Source of the DNA: Chalciporus piperatus
Taxonomy: Eukaryota; Basidiomycota; Agaricomycetes; Boletales; Boletaceae
NCBI GenBank assembly: GCA_038093975.1
Contig: JBBPTG010000003.1
Location: 434,001-498,000 of the forward strand
Length of the DNA stretch: 64,000 nucleotides
Direction: 5' to 3'
Position numbers and translations under genes: made by a program. Numbering within the stretch: position 1 is the first letter of the stretch; each line of letters opens with the position of its first letter. The notes under the pieces were generated by a model. The model had not been told where the DNA came from. It searched no databases and worked only from the letters and a program-made list of their open reading frames with translations. Positions 22,401 through 35,161 of the stretch are shown here, piece by piece.

Positions 22401-24401
22401 GAACCACAGATATAGATATCGGCATCAAGCACTTCGGTGGCAACGTACGCGTCCGATCGGTTGCGCTTGTTAACTCGCAGGATACCTACAACGAGCTTTC
22501 CTGCAGCTAGCAGAGGTGGAAGGGAGGCTTGAGGGAGGTAAGGAGCGAAAAGGGACTTGCGCTGAGGTTGACTGGATTGCTGCTGCAATTGAGATTGGAA
22601 TTGTTGTTGCTGCTGCTGTTGCTGTTGCAACAAGCTTACACCTCCCATCCCCAATCCCATCAAATTAGCTGCCATCATGTTCGGCAACATGTTCGGGAAA
22701 GAAAATGATGGCATCTTGTGATGGTGGCCACCGGCCGCGGCACGGAACTGTTGCAGACTTTGCAGCTGTGCTTGTGCTTGAGCAAGATCAGCAGCAAATG
22801 CGTTATTGCCTTGGATCACGCCTCCATCTGCGTCACACGAGTTAGAGACATGAATAGCAATAGAAGATGAAACATACTAATTCTCCAACTGGAGTCGACT
22901 CGAGATGTCGTACGTGAATGACCCCCAAACGGAGATGCGAAACCATCCTCGAAGCCGTCCGGACCGTTGTAGGGGAAATTGACGGAACCAACACTGTGAT
23001 GGCCAGCACTGGATTTGTTGACCACGTTGACGCTGTGTCTCCGTCCATGACCGCGAGGTAACCCAGCAGGTTGCGAGTCCGGGCTGATACCCAAGTTAGC
23101 CATTGAGTTGAACTGGCCCATTGGAGGGGTGAAACCAGCTACACTGGTGTTTCCCATAACGCTCGCGGGCAAAGTGCTTTGAACGCGTCTGTGCCGATTC
23201 GGTGCGAGGCCGGTAGTTTGAAGAGAAAGCACTTGGTTCGAGGCTAGCTGATGTTGATAGAGTGCCTGCTGCTGCTGCTGCAGCGCCTCGATCTGGTTTT
23301 GAATGGCAATCTGTAACCGTTCGAGTGAGAATGGAAATTAGAGTGTGTGTATGTGCATACCTGCTCAGCCATGATGCCTGTGAAGTCGTTTTCTGGCCTC
23401 CTAATATTCTGTTCCTGAATGGCACCTTCAGCGTGCTGCTGAGGGAATTGGAAGCCGACATCGTCCTCGTTAAGAGGACCCATGGGAACGTTAGAAGAGC
23501 TAGTGCGGCGACGAGCACCAAACATAAAGTTGGGAGCAAGCTGGGGGCGACCGGTTGGGCCAAGAATATCTTGTTCCTGTTGAGCTGCTAAGGCAGCAAA
23601 ACGAGGGGCCATAAAACTTTGAGATTGTGAGCGAGCTTGGTGTCCAGGGTGGGGGAAGAAACTCTCAGAGATTTCACCATCCTCGAAGGATGCGCCGGTA
23701 CCATCCTCCGCATCCTCCATCATCGCACCGAGGTGAGGCGAAAATGAATTAAAATTGCCAGAGAGAGCGGAGGCACCAAGAGAAGCAGCCTTGCGGTGCC
23801 GAGCAGCATCCGGCAAGGAGGCAGGAGTGAAAACTGAAGCACCGGGCTGAAGCACAAGCGCTGGCGCATTTGTTGGAAGATTTAAACCCGCTGGCTGTGG
23901 TGCATGCATAGAAGTCGCAAGGGAGTTATTGGCAGGGGAGCCTTGGTTGGGGGTAGTGGTCTTAAGGTCAGCGATGACACGCTGGAGTGAAGATAGCGCA
24001 TCACTAGACTCCGAAGCAGAGCCAGGTGCAGGAGAGGAAGAATGTCCCATTGAGGTCCGATCCTTTGCGGCGCTGCTTCGATTGGCCTGGGAGGAGGAAG
24101 ACTGGCGGCTGCGATGGTTACCGTTTCGCTGACCACCGCCGCCGCTCTGGCTCTTGTTACGAGACACATCGGGCTTCATTGGTTTCTCGGAGCCTGATTC
24201 GGTACCACCTGCGACAGGGGTGGGGGGTTTCTTGTTTCCAGACCTAGAGGAAGGTCTTGGGGCACCTGGGAGGTTTCCCGCGGCAGAGGAAGGCCTAGCG
24301 TTCGAAGGAGTCCTCTTGGATCCGCGGGGGATATTAGGTGGGGAGGTAGACTTCTTGGCGTCGTCAATCCTGGCTTGGTTTGGCGTGGATTCGTCTGTCA
24401 T
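19429..24401 (-). CDS. SSD1: SSD1-type RNB-domain RNA-binding protein (Dis3L2 family)
   Basis: A protein of about 1,400 residues. It starts with a long disordered Ser/Pro/Gln-rich region including a poly-Gln tract (about 22600-22635). Cold-shock domains follow (AAGKLVVGILRVNKRNRSDAYV..., then FAGHVVAVVERMPGQLFSGTLGLLRPS). Then comes an RNB domain with FTIDPETAKDLDDALSI, GTYEVGIHVADVSYFV, SYADAKKAID and YTHFTSPIRRYADILAHRQL, and a C-terminal S1-like part ending PYAEQNK. Ssd1 binds mRNAs of cell-wall proteins. Its N-terminal region is phosphorylated by the NDR kinase Cbk1. Here I see four H-x-[RK]-x-x-S sites (HRKAAS, HRRVQS, HGRRHS, HSRTTS) and two FxFP docking-type motifs (FQFP, FSFP). Unlike the ascomycete pseudonucleases, the catalytic Asp cluster appears intact. 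The start ATG at 24401 opens the disordered region. Confidence 0.9.
22600..22636 (-). repeat. CAG/CAA poly-glutamine tract inside SSD1
   Basis: A trinucleotide-type run coding for about nine consecutive Gln, followed by further Gln-rich sequence, in the disordered N-terminal part of the SSD1-type protein. The mixed CAA/CAG codons would limit slippage. Confidence 0.8.
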
Positions 24402-24826
24402 TTCGTTCGTAGCGTTAAAGCAAATAGAGAGAAGAAGGCGTTATAAGAATGTTTTGGGTTTATCTGAGTGACTGCGCGACGACGTGGGTGACGAGGCAAG
24501 AGAGAGAGGGGAGGTGGGACGTACCTGGCAGTAGGAAAGTGGATGTATGCTGGAAGGCTTGCCCTGTAGGGCTTGTGAGGGGACTAAGAGGTGGATGCCG
24601 CGTGGAGGCGTGGATGGGATTTTACTAGTTGTCGTCGTAAAGAACGAGCCTTGAGCTTGAGCGAGGCCTCTCTCTTTTCCTTGTCATTCTTCCCACGCTC
24701 CATTTTGACCGCGGAACCTTATTCACTCTGACAGATGGAGACAGAACGTAGATGTATCACATCATGTATGTACACCTAGACCCACCAGGCGTACTCTGTA
24801 TACAGTCTATAACTACCCAGAGAGCT
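24402..24826. promoter_or_regulatory. SSD1 upstream region and IDH2 3' flank
   Basis: 425 bases between the SSD1 start and the IDH2 stop, both on the minus strand. It is purine-rich on the + strand (CT-rich in the SSD1 sense direction) with GAGAGAG runs near 24500, as is common for fungal leaders. No gene seen. Confidence 0.5.
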
Positions 24827-26625
<1,799 letters not shown>

Positions 26626-26958
26626 TTTCAACGAGACTGAGTGAAAGAAAAAGATAAAAAATGTTTCGAACAAGCTCGGACACGGGTACACACGGATAGA
26701 CTTTTTCCACGTGGTTATCCTGCGTATCTGGCCCATTTTAGGCAGTAAGTAGTCATGTCCTCAGGGGGCCGGGTCATTGGTCACCGGCACCAGTGGTCAT
26801 GCAGGCTGAGGCAAGGCGCCGGAGGCTCGCCACTTGTACTGTAGGGGGGATCGAGAGGAACAAGTTTGCATGAATCACGGCTCTCCAGGCAATGTACAGA
26901 AAAGGCACGGATAATTAAATTACAGAGCAAAGTTGATAATAAGGTATGGGTTCAGAAG
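26626..26958. promoter_or_regulatory. IDH2 upstream region and VPS24 3' flank
   Basis: 333 bases with a CACGTG E-box at 26708-26713 in a good position for the IDH2 promoter and an A/T-rich stretch just before the IDH2 ATG. The remainder, GC-rich around 26760-26850, shows nothing recognisable. Confidence 0.5.
26708..26713. promoter_or_regulatory. CACGTG E-box upstream of IDH2
   Basis: A perfect palindromic CACGTG 83 bases upstream of the IDH2 ATG. In fungi such boxes are bound by bHLH factors such as Cbf1 and USF-like proteins. Binding here is inferred only from position and sequence. Confidence 0.4.
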
Positions 26959-27831
26959 TTAGCCACTGAGCAATCCATCCAGTTGCTGTCGGTACTGTTC
27001 CATAGTCTTCTCCATCTCCTCGTCCTCCAACCGTTCTTGCGATGACTTCGCCCTTCCAGGTTAGCATAGAACACGATGGCGATAAAGATATTCGACTTAC
27101 TGGCAACTCCGTCCCCACGGCCCCTGCTTGCCCGAGCTTACCATTGGTAAGTTCGAAGAGTACTTTGTCTACTTCTGCATCTGCTTCTTCCTCTAACTCT
27201 TCATCCTCTTCCATCTCCAACATGTCTTCGAGCATTTCTTCCATTATGCCAGCCTGAAGAATGGACTAAGTACTAGGAAGGAAGTATTTATGTAGAATGA
27301 GGAATATTCCTGACCTTGGTCATCTCCATGCTCATCTCTCGCATAACCTGGCTGATTTGAGGGAGTTTGATGAGGGAATTAGATAGTTTCATGATTTCGG
27401 TGGATTTCTGGAGTGATCCTGTCACTTTTAACATCGCTGAGAGAACGAGGTTCAGGTCGTTGACTTGACACTACTGCGCAAGTCACTCACCGAGCTGCTG
27501 TGTCAACTGTGTGCCGATGGAGCCCAAGCGCGCCTTGCTGACCGACAGGCGATCTTGCTGTTTGTGACTTCTGACGACTTCTCTGGCAAGTATTCGAGCT
27601 GACTTGACATCTCCCTTGGCCGCAAGTTGCTTCACTGTAGCGCGTGCCTTAGCCGTGGCAGCGTCGAGCTGCGATGGATATTGAGTGAACTTGGTGACGC
27701 GTGAGATCTGCAATGCCGACCTGCCTCATCTCTCTATCCAGCTGTCGACCCTCTGCACGAAGCTTACCCTGCCATGCTCGTACTTTTTCTTCTGGTGTTG
27801 GCCCGTACAGGAACCGATTGATTGACTGCAT
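26959..27831 (-). CDS. VPS24: ESCRT-III subunit VPS24/CHMP3
   Basis: About 225 residues, small and strongly helical, with the ESCRT-III charge split: a basic N-terminal half and an acidic C-terminal half. It starts MQSINRFLYGPTPEEKVRAWQ, where the family has a WGP/YGP-type motif. The core ARATVKQLAAKGDVKSARILAREVVRSHKQ follows, and then a very acidic helix (MEEMLEDMLEMEEDEELEEEAD). The C-terminus LEDEEMEKTMEQYRQQLDGLLSG resembles a MIM-type helix that binds the ATPase Vps4. It forms polymers on endosomes for multivesicular body sorting. The ATG at 27831 is preferred over open upstream frame because the family begins near this motif. Confidence 0.88.
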
Positions 27832-28236
27832 GGTAGTCACGGTGTGGGTCGGAGGTATGTCGTCCAAAAAAGGAGACGGCTTGACTGCCATTGCCGCCAC
27901 ACCGGAAGTGGCCCGCAAGGAATTCGAAGTGAACGTTTGACACGCGTCTTTTCATCAGAGGGAACTTAGAGGTAGTGATTGAATATTGACAGCGTAACAT
28001 GCGCCGAGTACCCGAGCCAGGTTGGCCGATGACTTGTAATTGAGGAGGGCTCTCATTGCAAATATAGGGTCCCACATTGTGCAAAGCTGGTCCAAATGAA
28101 CAACGGGAGTCCTACGTACAATCTACGCAACTCGATAGCCTGAAAAAATGAATACAAAAAGCCAGCATTTCTACTTATACAATAAGGAGATCTATGAAAT
28201 AAGGAATTCAAAGTGGTGTCGTGTATTTTCTGACGT
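27832..28236. other. VPS24 upstream region and zinc-cluster gene 3' flank
   Basis: About 405 bases between minus-strand genes. It should hold the VPS24 promoter and the 3' UTR of the transcription factor gene. No other feature recognised. Confidence 0.45.
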
Positions 28237-31191
28237 CTATAAAGGCGGTCCTGTTTTGATCTGACTCACGAGGTTCTCCCAGTAATTCCAATCACCGTTG
28301 ATGTTCGGTAACAAGCTCTGGTCCATTGATGGTGGCACATTTGCGCCCACTCCAACCCAACCAGTAAAGTCCGCACCACCGGGCCCACCCCAGGAGAGTG
28401 CAGGCATGCCTGTCGGTCCATCAACTGTCCCATCGTTGAAAGTGCTGCACCAATGATCCAGTAACGATTGGGCTGCGGATTCTTCCTCGCCGCTTGGGCT
28501 ATTAGTTCCCGCGGGCGAACTGAGTGTCCCATCGGTGGAGGCACTATGTTGTAGACGTTGTATGGCAGGTGATTGCAGGAAGGGTGAAGCTGGGTATAGA
28601 TGGGGTGATGTGGATCCCGATGTGGTCGCGAGGATGGTGGGATATGACGGCTGCACTGACTGTGGATGCGTACCGGGCGACATCGACGACGAAAGCTGGG
28701 GGTCGATTACTGATCGCGATTCGGAGTCAGCACTCTGAGCCGTGGTCTCCGCAATCTGTAGGGCACGGCTCTTCAGGAATTCAATGATTTTGAGTTCCCG
28801 ACGAGTAGTCTCATCCATTTCCCGGACGCCTTCGTGGTCCGTCAGGAAGTCGTCCAAGATAGAGTGCATCATGCCTACGTCCTTGCCATGGGGGTGCAAA
28901 ACGAGATAGATACCACTAACCATCGCGGTCTGGAACTCCCTGTACGCGTTATGGAGAGACTCTCGAGTCTCCTTCGCTACTTTCTCGCGAAAAGCCTTGC
29001 GGACTTCATAGTCCTTGATGGCAGACTCGAAACAAGCAACGCGGGAATGCAGGTAGCGATCGCTGCTCAGTTTGCGAAGTAAGTAAGGCCTGTGTAGGCT
29101 GATCCTCACAAAGAGGATTTCCGTAGTGAGCAGGAAACGGTGAACGGGCAAGAACTTTATGCTCTTGTCGAGGGAAGTGTCAGGCTCCAGCGCGAAATGA
29201 GGTGGTAAAGTGGAGACGAATTTTAAGAGGTCGTCATCAAGTGCAAGGACGTCCGAGTAGTGGTTTGGCGTGCTGACTTTCTGGAAGTGATGGACCATTC
29301 GACCGATGATTGAAGCTAGCTGATGTCGAAGGATAACAAAGGTCATGATTGTGGGACTTGTCAGAGGGGGTGGATGACGGATGGTGGCAGGGGAAAAATC
29401 ATCGTCAACGTTCAAGGGTGGGAGTGTGCATGTATAATCATCTTGTATCGCATGAGGCCGACCAAGCACAAGGGCATAGGAACGATCGGCATGGTATAGA
29501 TACGACCTACGAGAACATCAATTTCATGGATCCATCACGGGAGGCGGCCGAGAACTTGCCAAATACGTCGACGATTCTCTACTTGCGCAGGATCAAAGCC
29601 CTAAAAAGGGTTAGAGTTTTCGGTTCGTATCAACAGAGGGAGTGCAAACCATGGGTGCGGCATCTCTGTGCAGACCAAGAGCTTGTGCTGTTCTTACAGC
29701 TGCGCCAAGCTGACTCCAACACTCCGTAATCCGACGGTCGAACGTCAGAAATCGGGCGCTCTATGAACACGTTTGAAAACAAACGCGAAGTGACACCCAC
29801 ACAACTCACCAACAAGCGCGTCAGAACGATATCCAGGGAATCTGGCTGAATAGCAGCCGCGATAAGAAGTGAGCGTCGCGCTTCTAAACGTCAATCTGTG
29901 CACCACGGCCCAGCAAACAGAACATACATGACCAGTAATACCTCAGAGAAGTAACCCTCCTCGTTCGTATATCACCAGCGAGATGCTCCGGCGCGAGTCG
30001 CACGGAGATGGCCAATACCACAAAGAGCATGGGGAGGAATCGTGCATCATTCGTGTTTGTTCCGACTCCATTGGCGCAGAGAGAGGCATATGCTGCACGG
30101 AAATCTTTTTCAAACACGGGATACCTCGTCCAATTTCTGCGGGACATGGCGTGTGAAGTGCAGACAAGGATACTAGGATGGTCGCACTCACATTGAAGTG
30201 AAGTAATGGTCAATGAGAACGTCCGAAAACCGTTGGGGAGGAAGCTCTTGAAGAAGTTCGGATATTTTATGTGGAGATACACCGCATTCTTGCACTAGGC
30301 TCTTGAGGTTATCGGCTGCGGATGGTTCAGAATCCTGCCGGACAGATTCTATGAGGGACGGTGTGGCAAGTGCCGATTTGTGATCGCTACTGTGGGAACC
30401 GTTCGGTGCCATCGAGGCAGAATGATGAGTAGCAGTTTGGTGCACAGAATCCCACTGCTCCTGATGAGAACTGGCAACAACAACGTTTGCCAGCTGGAAA
30501 AAATGAGTGAGACAGGTTGGAAAGAAGACCATCAAAACATTCACTTGCTCCAATACGGAGGCTGGAGCAACACTCCCCGAGGCGCTGTTGCCGTACCACT
30601 TTCCGCTCTGGAAAGTACCTCCGCTCGGATCCTGCTCGTCGGTGATAGAACGATTGTCTTCGTCGGGTCCTTCAGAGCTGGCACGGTTATGTCTGTCGGA
30701 CGGGGCAGCGGACGATGGCGCCTCTTGATGGAAGTATTGGGGAAGAGCAAGCTCTACAATGTGTTCGAGCCTTGCCAGTCGTACACTCAGATCTTGATCT
30801 GTCTTTCCGGGAGTATACGCTTTACACAATTCGGGCACCTTTCGAGCTATACACTAAAATAACCCATGAGTAACGTCGCTTGAGCGCACGCACACAAGAT
30901 CGCACATGAGAGCAAGGGATCTGACGATCACACTAACAGAACGGGATGAGTGTAACAATCAATGAATGGACAGAGCCAATACCTTCTGCTTGCGCCGATG
31001 ACATTCTCCGCATGAGAAGCTGGGGAATAAAGTTCTAAGAAAAGGCTAGAAGCACGCAGGGAAGAGGAAACGTACCTAACACGAGTGCGAGATTTCTTCG
31101 CTTGCTGACTTGCAGAATCGTCGTCCTCTTCCTTGCGCCTTTTCAGCGTTGAGTTTTCGGAAACTGAGCTTGTGTGGGTGCCTTTGACCAT
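28237..31191 (-). CDS. Zn2Cys6 fungal-specific transcription factor
   Basis: A transcription factor of about 900 residues. A basic region (LKRRKEEDDDSASQQAKKSRTRVR) leads into the zinc cluster CGECHRRKQKCDRQIPCSHCIARKVPELC, whose six Cys are spread over three small exons. A linker/coil (LSVRLARLEHIVELAL) follows. The fungal_trans middle homology region comes next: YPVFEKDFRAAYASLCANG, MLFVVLAISVRLAPEHL, AAVRTAQALGLHRDAA, RRRIWSYLYHADRSYALVLGRPHAIQDDY. The Ser/Pro-rich C-terminus ends in acidic/Trp-rich sequence that could activate. The target is unknown. The intron at 29507-29559 needs a GC donor (GCAAGT). The ATG at 31191 is the first in frame before the basic region. It shares a 176-base divergent promoter with MED17. 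Confidence 0.87.
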
Positions 31192-31367
31192 TTGGTTATT
31201 AGTGTCCTCGTGGATCGGTGTCAAGATGCATGGTCCGCAAACTAACTGAACTCAGTCTGACTCTGCCCGATCACGTGGGAACCGTCTATTCGAGCAACCG
31301 CGATCTTGCCGTGATCACTCAACTTGGTCTACTTTTGCTACACAGTAGCGGCCTACTGCCTGTTGTG
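31192..31367. promoter_or_regulatory. Bidirectional promoter, zinc-cluster factor / MED17
   Basis: Only 176 bases separate the two start codons. It contains an ATCACGTG-type E-box (CACGTG at 31272-31277). No TATA box is obvious. The leaders of the two genes must be very short or overlap. Confidence 0.55.
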
Positions 31368-33596
31368 ATGTCTGATGAACCAGAGTGGAAAAAGACAAAG
31401 CTATCCCTCGAGAGACCCTACAAGGACGACAATGGCGCGCCGCTGCCCACTTTGCTTGACATATCCCAGGATGGCGAGCAGATATTCGAGCCGTATGCTT
31501 CATGACTTGTATGTGGACATTGGCTGATTCCTTCATAGAGCGGAAAATATAACCACAGCCCTTGGCGAGAACCTCCGAAGAATATTCGTCGAACGAGGTG
31601 TTGACTTCTTCGAACGTCAAGATCAGCTGTCTTCCACAGGTGATGGACTAGTCGCTCAACCTCGAGAGAGTTTACCGGCCTTGGAGGATGGCGAACATGT
31701 AGCAGAGAAAACAAAACTGACAATGTCACCCGAAGAATTGTTCAAGATGCGTATGGAGATCGCTCCGCAGCTCTTGTAGGTAAAGTTCGCGAGCTCTTGT
31801 GTCGCGATGTTCATGTAGTCTCAGTATCGCATTGGGAGAAATGACCCAAGCCAGGGATCTTTTGGGCTTCCTGTTGTCATCTACATCACCAAACCAGCCG
31901 TCCCCCGTCTCTCCTCTCCCCCACTCGGCCATGACAGCTAGCGTCGTATCGAAGCCATCAGCAATAATTTCCGTCGAGTCGTTCAATGCACAGCTTACAA
32001 TTGGTGGGAAAGATGAGGCGCTGAGGAAAGCCGCGGATGTGTTTAAGCAAGCTGCCTCGAGGCTGGAGAGAAGCCGCTTGGATAGTGAGGAGTATTGGGT
32101 AAATGCGCTCAAGATCAGGAAAGCGAACTGGGGCCTTGCCCCCGCCCCATTACCTGTTTGGGCACCGTCTGGAAAAGGCGCGGACAGAACATCTAAAGAT
32201 TTCTTGATCTCCTTCGGTCTGGAAGAGTGTATGTCACTCCTTGAGCCAAGTGAGCTGTTTCAGCATCCATTTCTGACGCAACATTTAGCACCCAAGCATT
32301 TCCGACGGAAGGCTGTTGCGCAAATGTCTTCACGAGAGACAGAAACTGATACTCTTGTTTTCCCCCACCGCCAGTCAACTCGTCTGCGGGTTTCGTTAAC
32401 CGTCACAGACTTGGTCGGTGTTGCCCACCGATCTCACAATTATATAAAGTTTTCTTCGCATTCTTCGCTGGAAACTTTCCTCGTAGATGCTCAGCGAGAA
32501 GTCGTGGATGAAGAGATTTTTACCATTCTAATCAAGGAGGCCAGCAACCTTCCCACTTCGTCTGCACGAGTCGCCGAGCGTATAATCATCATAGATGCAG
32601 ATCATGGCATTGAATTAGGTTTCGAAATGGTACGTTTCGAATTGTCGAAAATCACTTGGGTTGACACAGAATAGGTGGATGTTACTAGTGGTCTCCGTGA
32701 AATGCCCCACGACCCCTCAACCCTCTCAGCAACTTGCGATCTAATACATTCCATGTTGCAAGCTCTTCTGTTAAGCATGCACGCTAGCGAAAAGTTCAAA
32801 CGCGTCTCGCCTTCGGGGTCTGAACGACCGCCTCCCGTACCGAACGGTCAACCTGCATCCGAACTTTTACAGCCTGTCATTGATTTGTTGCAGTACCAAC
32901 AATTCTGCTCGAGAATCAAGACTGAACTTGACAAAATGATGATGGCGTTGCAGCGTGCCGGTGTACCATGCACACTTAGATTCGACCCTGTAGGGGAAAC
33001 TGGCCAAAGTCTGTTGAACCGCCTTATCACCGACACTACATCGAGGAGAGTTGGGGGTGAGGCTCTGCTGCGCATCGATGAGAGGTAAAGCTGTCATCCC
33101 TTTTTGATGGTGTTACTCAAGTGTATTACCAGACAGGTCATACGTTTGACCCTGCTCTCTCCCTCATCGCTGGTTGCACATCTTCCACAAGCAACCTTGC
33201 CCATCGCATCCATTCCACAGCTCAGTCAACTCCTCTCAGACGAGGTCGAAAAGTGCTTACTCACAAAGCTTTGCGACTCTGGCAATCAACATTGCGAACG
33301 TGTTGGCGGCACTTGGTTTGTTGACGTGGTCAGCGGGAAAACAATCGGAAGATGGGAGGGTTGTATCATGTAAGTTCATCGCACCTAAGCGTTCGGCATG
33401 CTAATACGTAGAACATCGACATAGAAATTTCATCGTGTCGTTTGCTGACAACTTCGCGGTTCATTCTTCAGCTTACCAAGTGAACAGGGGGGCCAGCGAT
33501 CAGATGTCTCTCTTAGACACCTATCCGCCTAATCAACCCGTCCCATTGATATCTTGGCAGCAAGAAATCTTAGAAAAAGTCATGGATGTATCATAG
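31368..33596 (+). CDS. MED17: Mediator complex subunit 17
   Basis: About 690 residues in six exons, the family's size. It begins MSDEPEWKKTKLSLERPYKD with LPTLLDISQDGEQIFEP and continues ALGENLRRIFVERGVDFFE, MRMEIAPQLF and the ALGEMTQARDLLGFLLS block typical of the MED17 (Srb4) N-terminal half. The C-terminal half carries DEEIFTILIKEASNLPTSSARV and ends in LISWQQEILEKVMDVS. MED17 is the essential scaffold of the Mediator head module, linking activators to RNA polymerase II. The upstream open frame from about 31218 also contains an ATG at 31230, but the family sequence starts at 31368. It converges with RPL5; the coding ends are about 105 bases apart. Confidence 0.85.
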
Positions 33597-33701
33597 TAGA
33601 ACCTAAATTCTGTGCATGGGAGACACATGTGCATGCTTCTGCGGCCTTTTTTGAGGGGTCGACGAAGGTGGAAAAGACCAAACTGATGTGGGATAAAAAG
33701 C

Positions 33702-34848
33702 CTACTCCTCGTCCTCGTCCTCTCCCTCGTCCTCGTCGTCCTCAGCATCAGCTCCTCCGGAAACCTGGAATGCCTCGATCTTGGTCTGGATCGCAGCTTT
33801 GCGTTGTTCAAGCGTCAATCTTGGTTTCTTGTACTTGAGCGTTTCTGCTTTCCAGTCCTGTGTCTTCTCCGTGGGCTTGAACGTGGGGTCTTCACGAATA
33901 GCAGCATAGGCGTTGGTATACATCTCCTCCATGTCTTCGGATCCAATACCATCCGCAAGGTAAGAAGCAAACTGCTTCTTGAACCTAGGTAGATAAGAAG
34001 AGGAATCAGACTGTTTGGCTGCTGGGTGAGAAGGATTGCCACTCACCGTTCATCATCTTCCTCTTCTAGCGACTCCATGTACTCAGCAACGTGTCCACCA
34101 AAGATGTACTTCTTCAACACCTCAGCGTCGAGTTCCTTGCTTTCTGGATCATATCCTGGGAAACGCCTCTCGGAATGAGGGATGAAAATGCCACCATCAC
34201 TGGCGCCTTTCATGGCGCCGAACACACGGTGACCAGTGGAAGTGCGCTTGAGACCAACATCAAGGTAGCACTTGAATGGGCGGGGGGAGTCTTCGCCGTC
34301 AAGAGCTTCGATCAATTTCAGTGTGCCATCGGGCTCTGTAACACCCTCGTATTTATCAGCGAGACCGAGTTTGGTCAGCGCACGGCGGGCGCAAAGGAGA
34401 CCCGTTGCATAGGCTGGAAGGAATTAGAACATAGATTGGACGAGATGATACATATATCTTACCAGCCGTCCAATTGGTTAAACCATGGTTGATGCCATAC
34501 CTTGGGAGCTCGTGTGACCGAGCAGCGGTCAAGATGAAATCACCCTGGAGGCGTGCATACACTATTTGGACGATGATATCCTTGTTCGTGAAACGGACAA
34601 CTAGACGGTATTTGGGCGCGTTGCTAGAACACAATAAGCCGGTGGAGGGTTATCAGAAATGAATGCATACTATTTGTTCTTGGCTTGCGTGACGAGGCGT
34701 TTGCGGGCGTAATCTGGGGGATTGTTAGGATGTGCGTATTAGGCATGCGCGGAAACTTACAATCGGTCTTTCCTTCTCTGCGACGACGGTACTTGACCTG
34801 GAAACGGGAGAAGTAGGCGCCTGACTTGATCTTTTTGACGAACGGCAT
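33702..34848 (-). CDS. RPL5: 60S ribosomal protein L5 (uL18)
   Basis: About 300 residues. It opens [35 protein letters not shown], with intron between the two parts. It continues [70 protein letters not shown] and [22 protein letters not shown], and finishes in a Lys-rich then very acidic tail ([16 protein letters not shown]). L5 binds 5S rRNA with L11 in the central protuberance of the large subunit. The start ATG is immediately preceded by a CCCCAG splice acceptor, so the 5' UTR carries an intron. Coding introns are about 45-110 bases. Confidence 0.96.
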
Positions 34849-34997
34849 CTGGGGAGAGAAGATCAGCTGGTGATATGGCCATCCCGTGAAGCCATTGAGC
34901 ATCCACCCATAAAGACACGAACGGAGCGCCAACGAACTTCCAAGGACTCCACAGACACCTATAGGGTCATAGAAAGCGTGTAGATCATCAAACTTAC
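34849..34997 (-). other. 5' UTR intron of RPL5, abutting the start codon
   Basis: A donor AAG|GTAAGT at 34997 and acceptor CTCTCCCCAG at 34849 define a 149-base intron that ends exactly before the ATG. No upstream ATG is present in the preceding leader (about 34998-35090). It is clearly longer than the ~50-base introns elsewhere in the window. A TTGATGA (34985-34991) and a CTGA (34863-34866) could be C and D boxes. Confidence 0.65.
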
Positions 34998-35161
34998 CTT
35001 GAAGTAGCTTGGGGAACGGCGGCGACAGCGAGCACACCCCAACCTCGAATAGACTTCACGATCGACCTTGTTTGATGTTGTTGATTTTTGAATTATTTTG
35101 AATTACATGAAATAATAATTCCACAATGTGATGTCAGGCGCTTCCTTCCTGGCCAACGACC
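34998..35161. promoter_or_regulatory. Divergent promoter RPL5 / RBM42
   Basis: A short spacer including the non-coding first exon of RPL5 and an AT-rich core (35080-35125). It is shared by the two divergent genes. Confidence 0.5.

Noticed and set aside
22600..22636. Poly-Gln tract as a prion or transposon sign
   Set aside because: It is simply part of the disordered N-terminus of the SSD1-type protein, a frequent feature of fungal RNA-binding proteins.
35000..35090. A coding first exon for RPL5
   Set aside because: The leader upstream of the 149-base intron contains no ATG on the gene strand, and MPFVKK is already the normal N-terminus.
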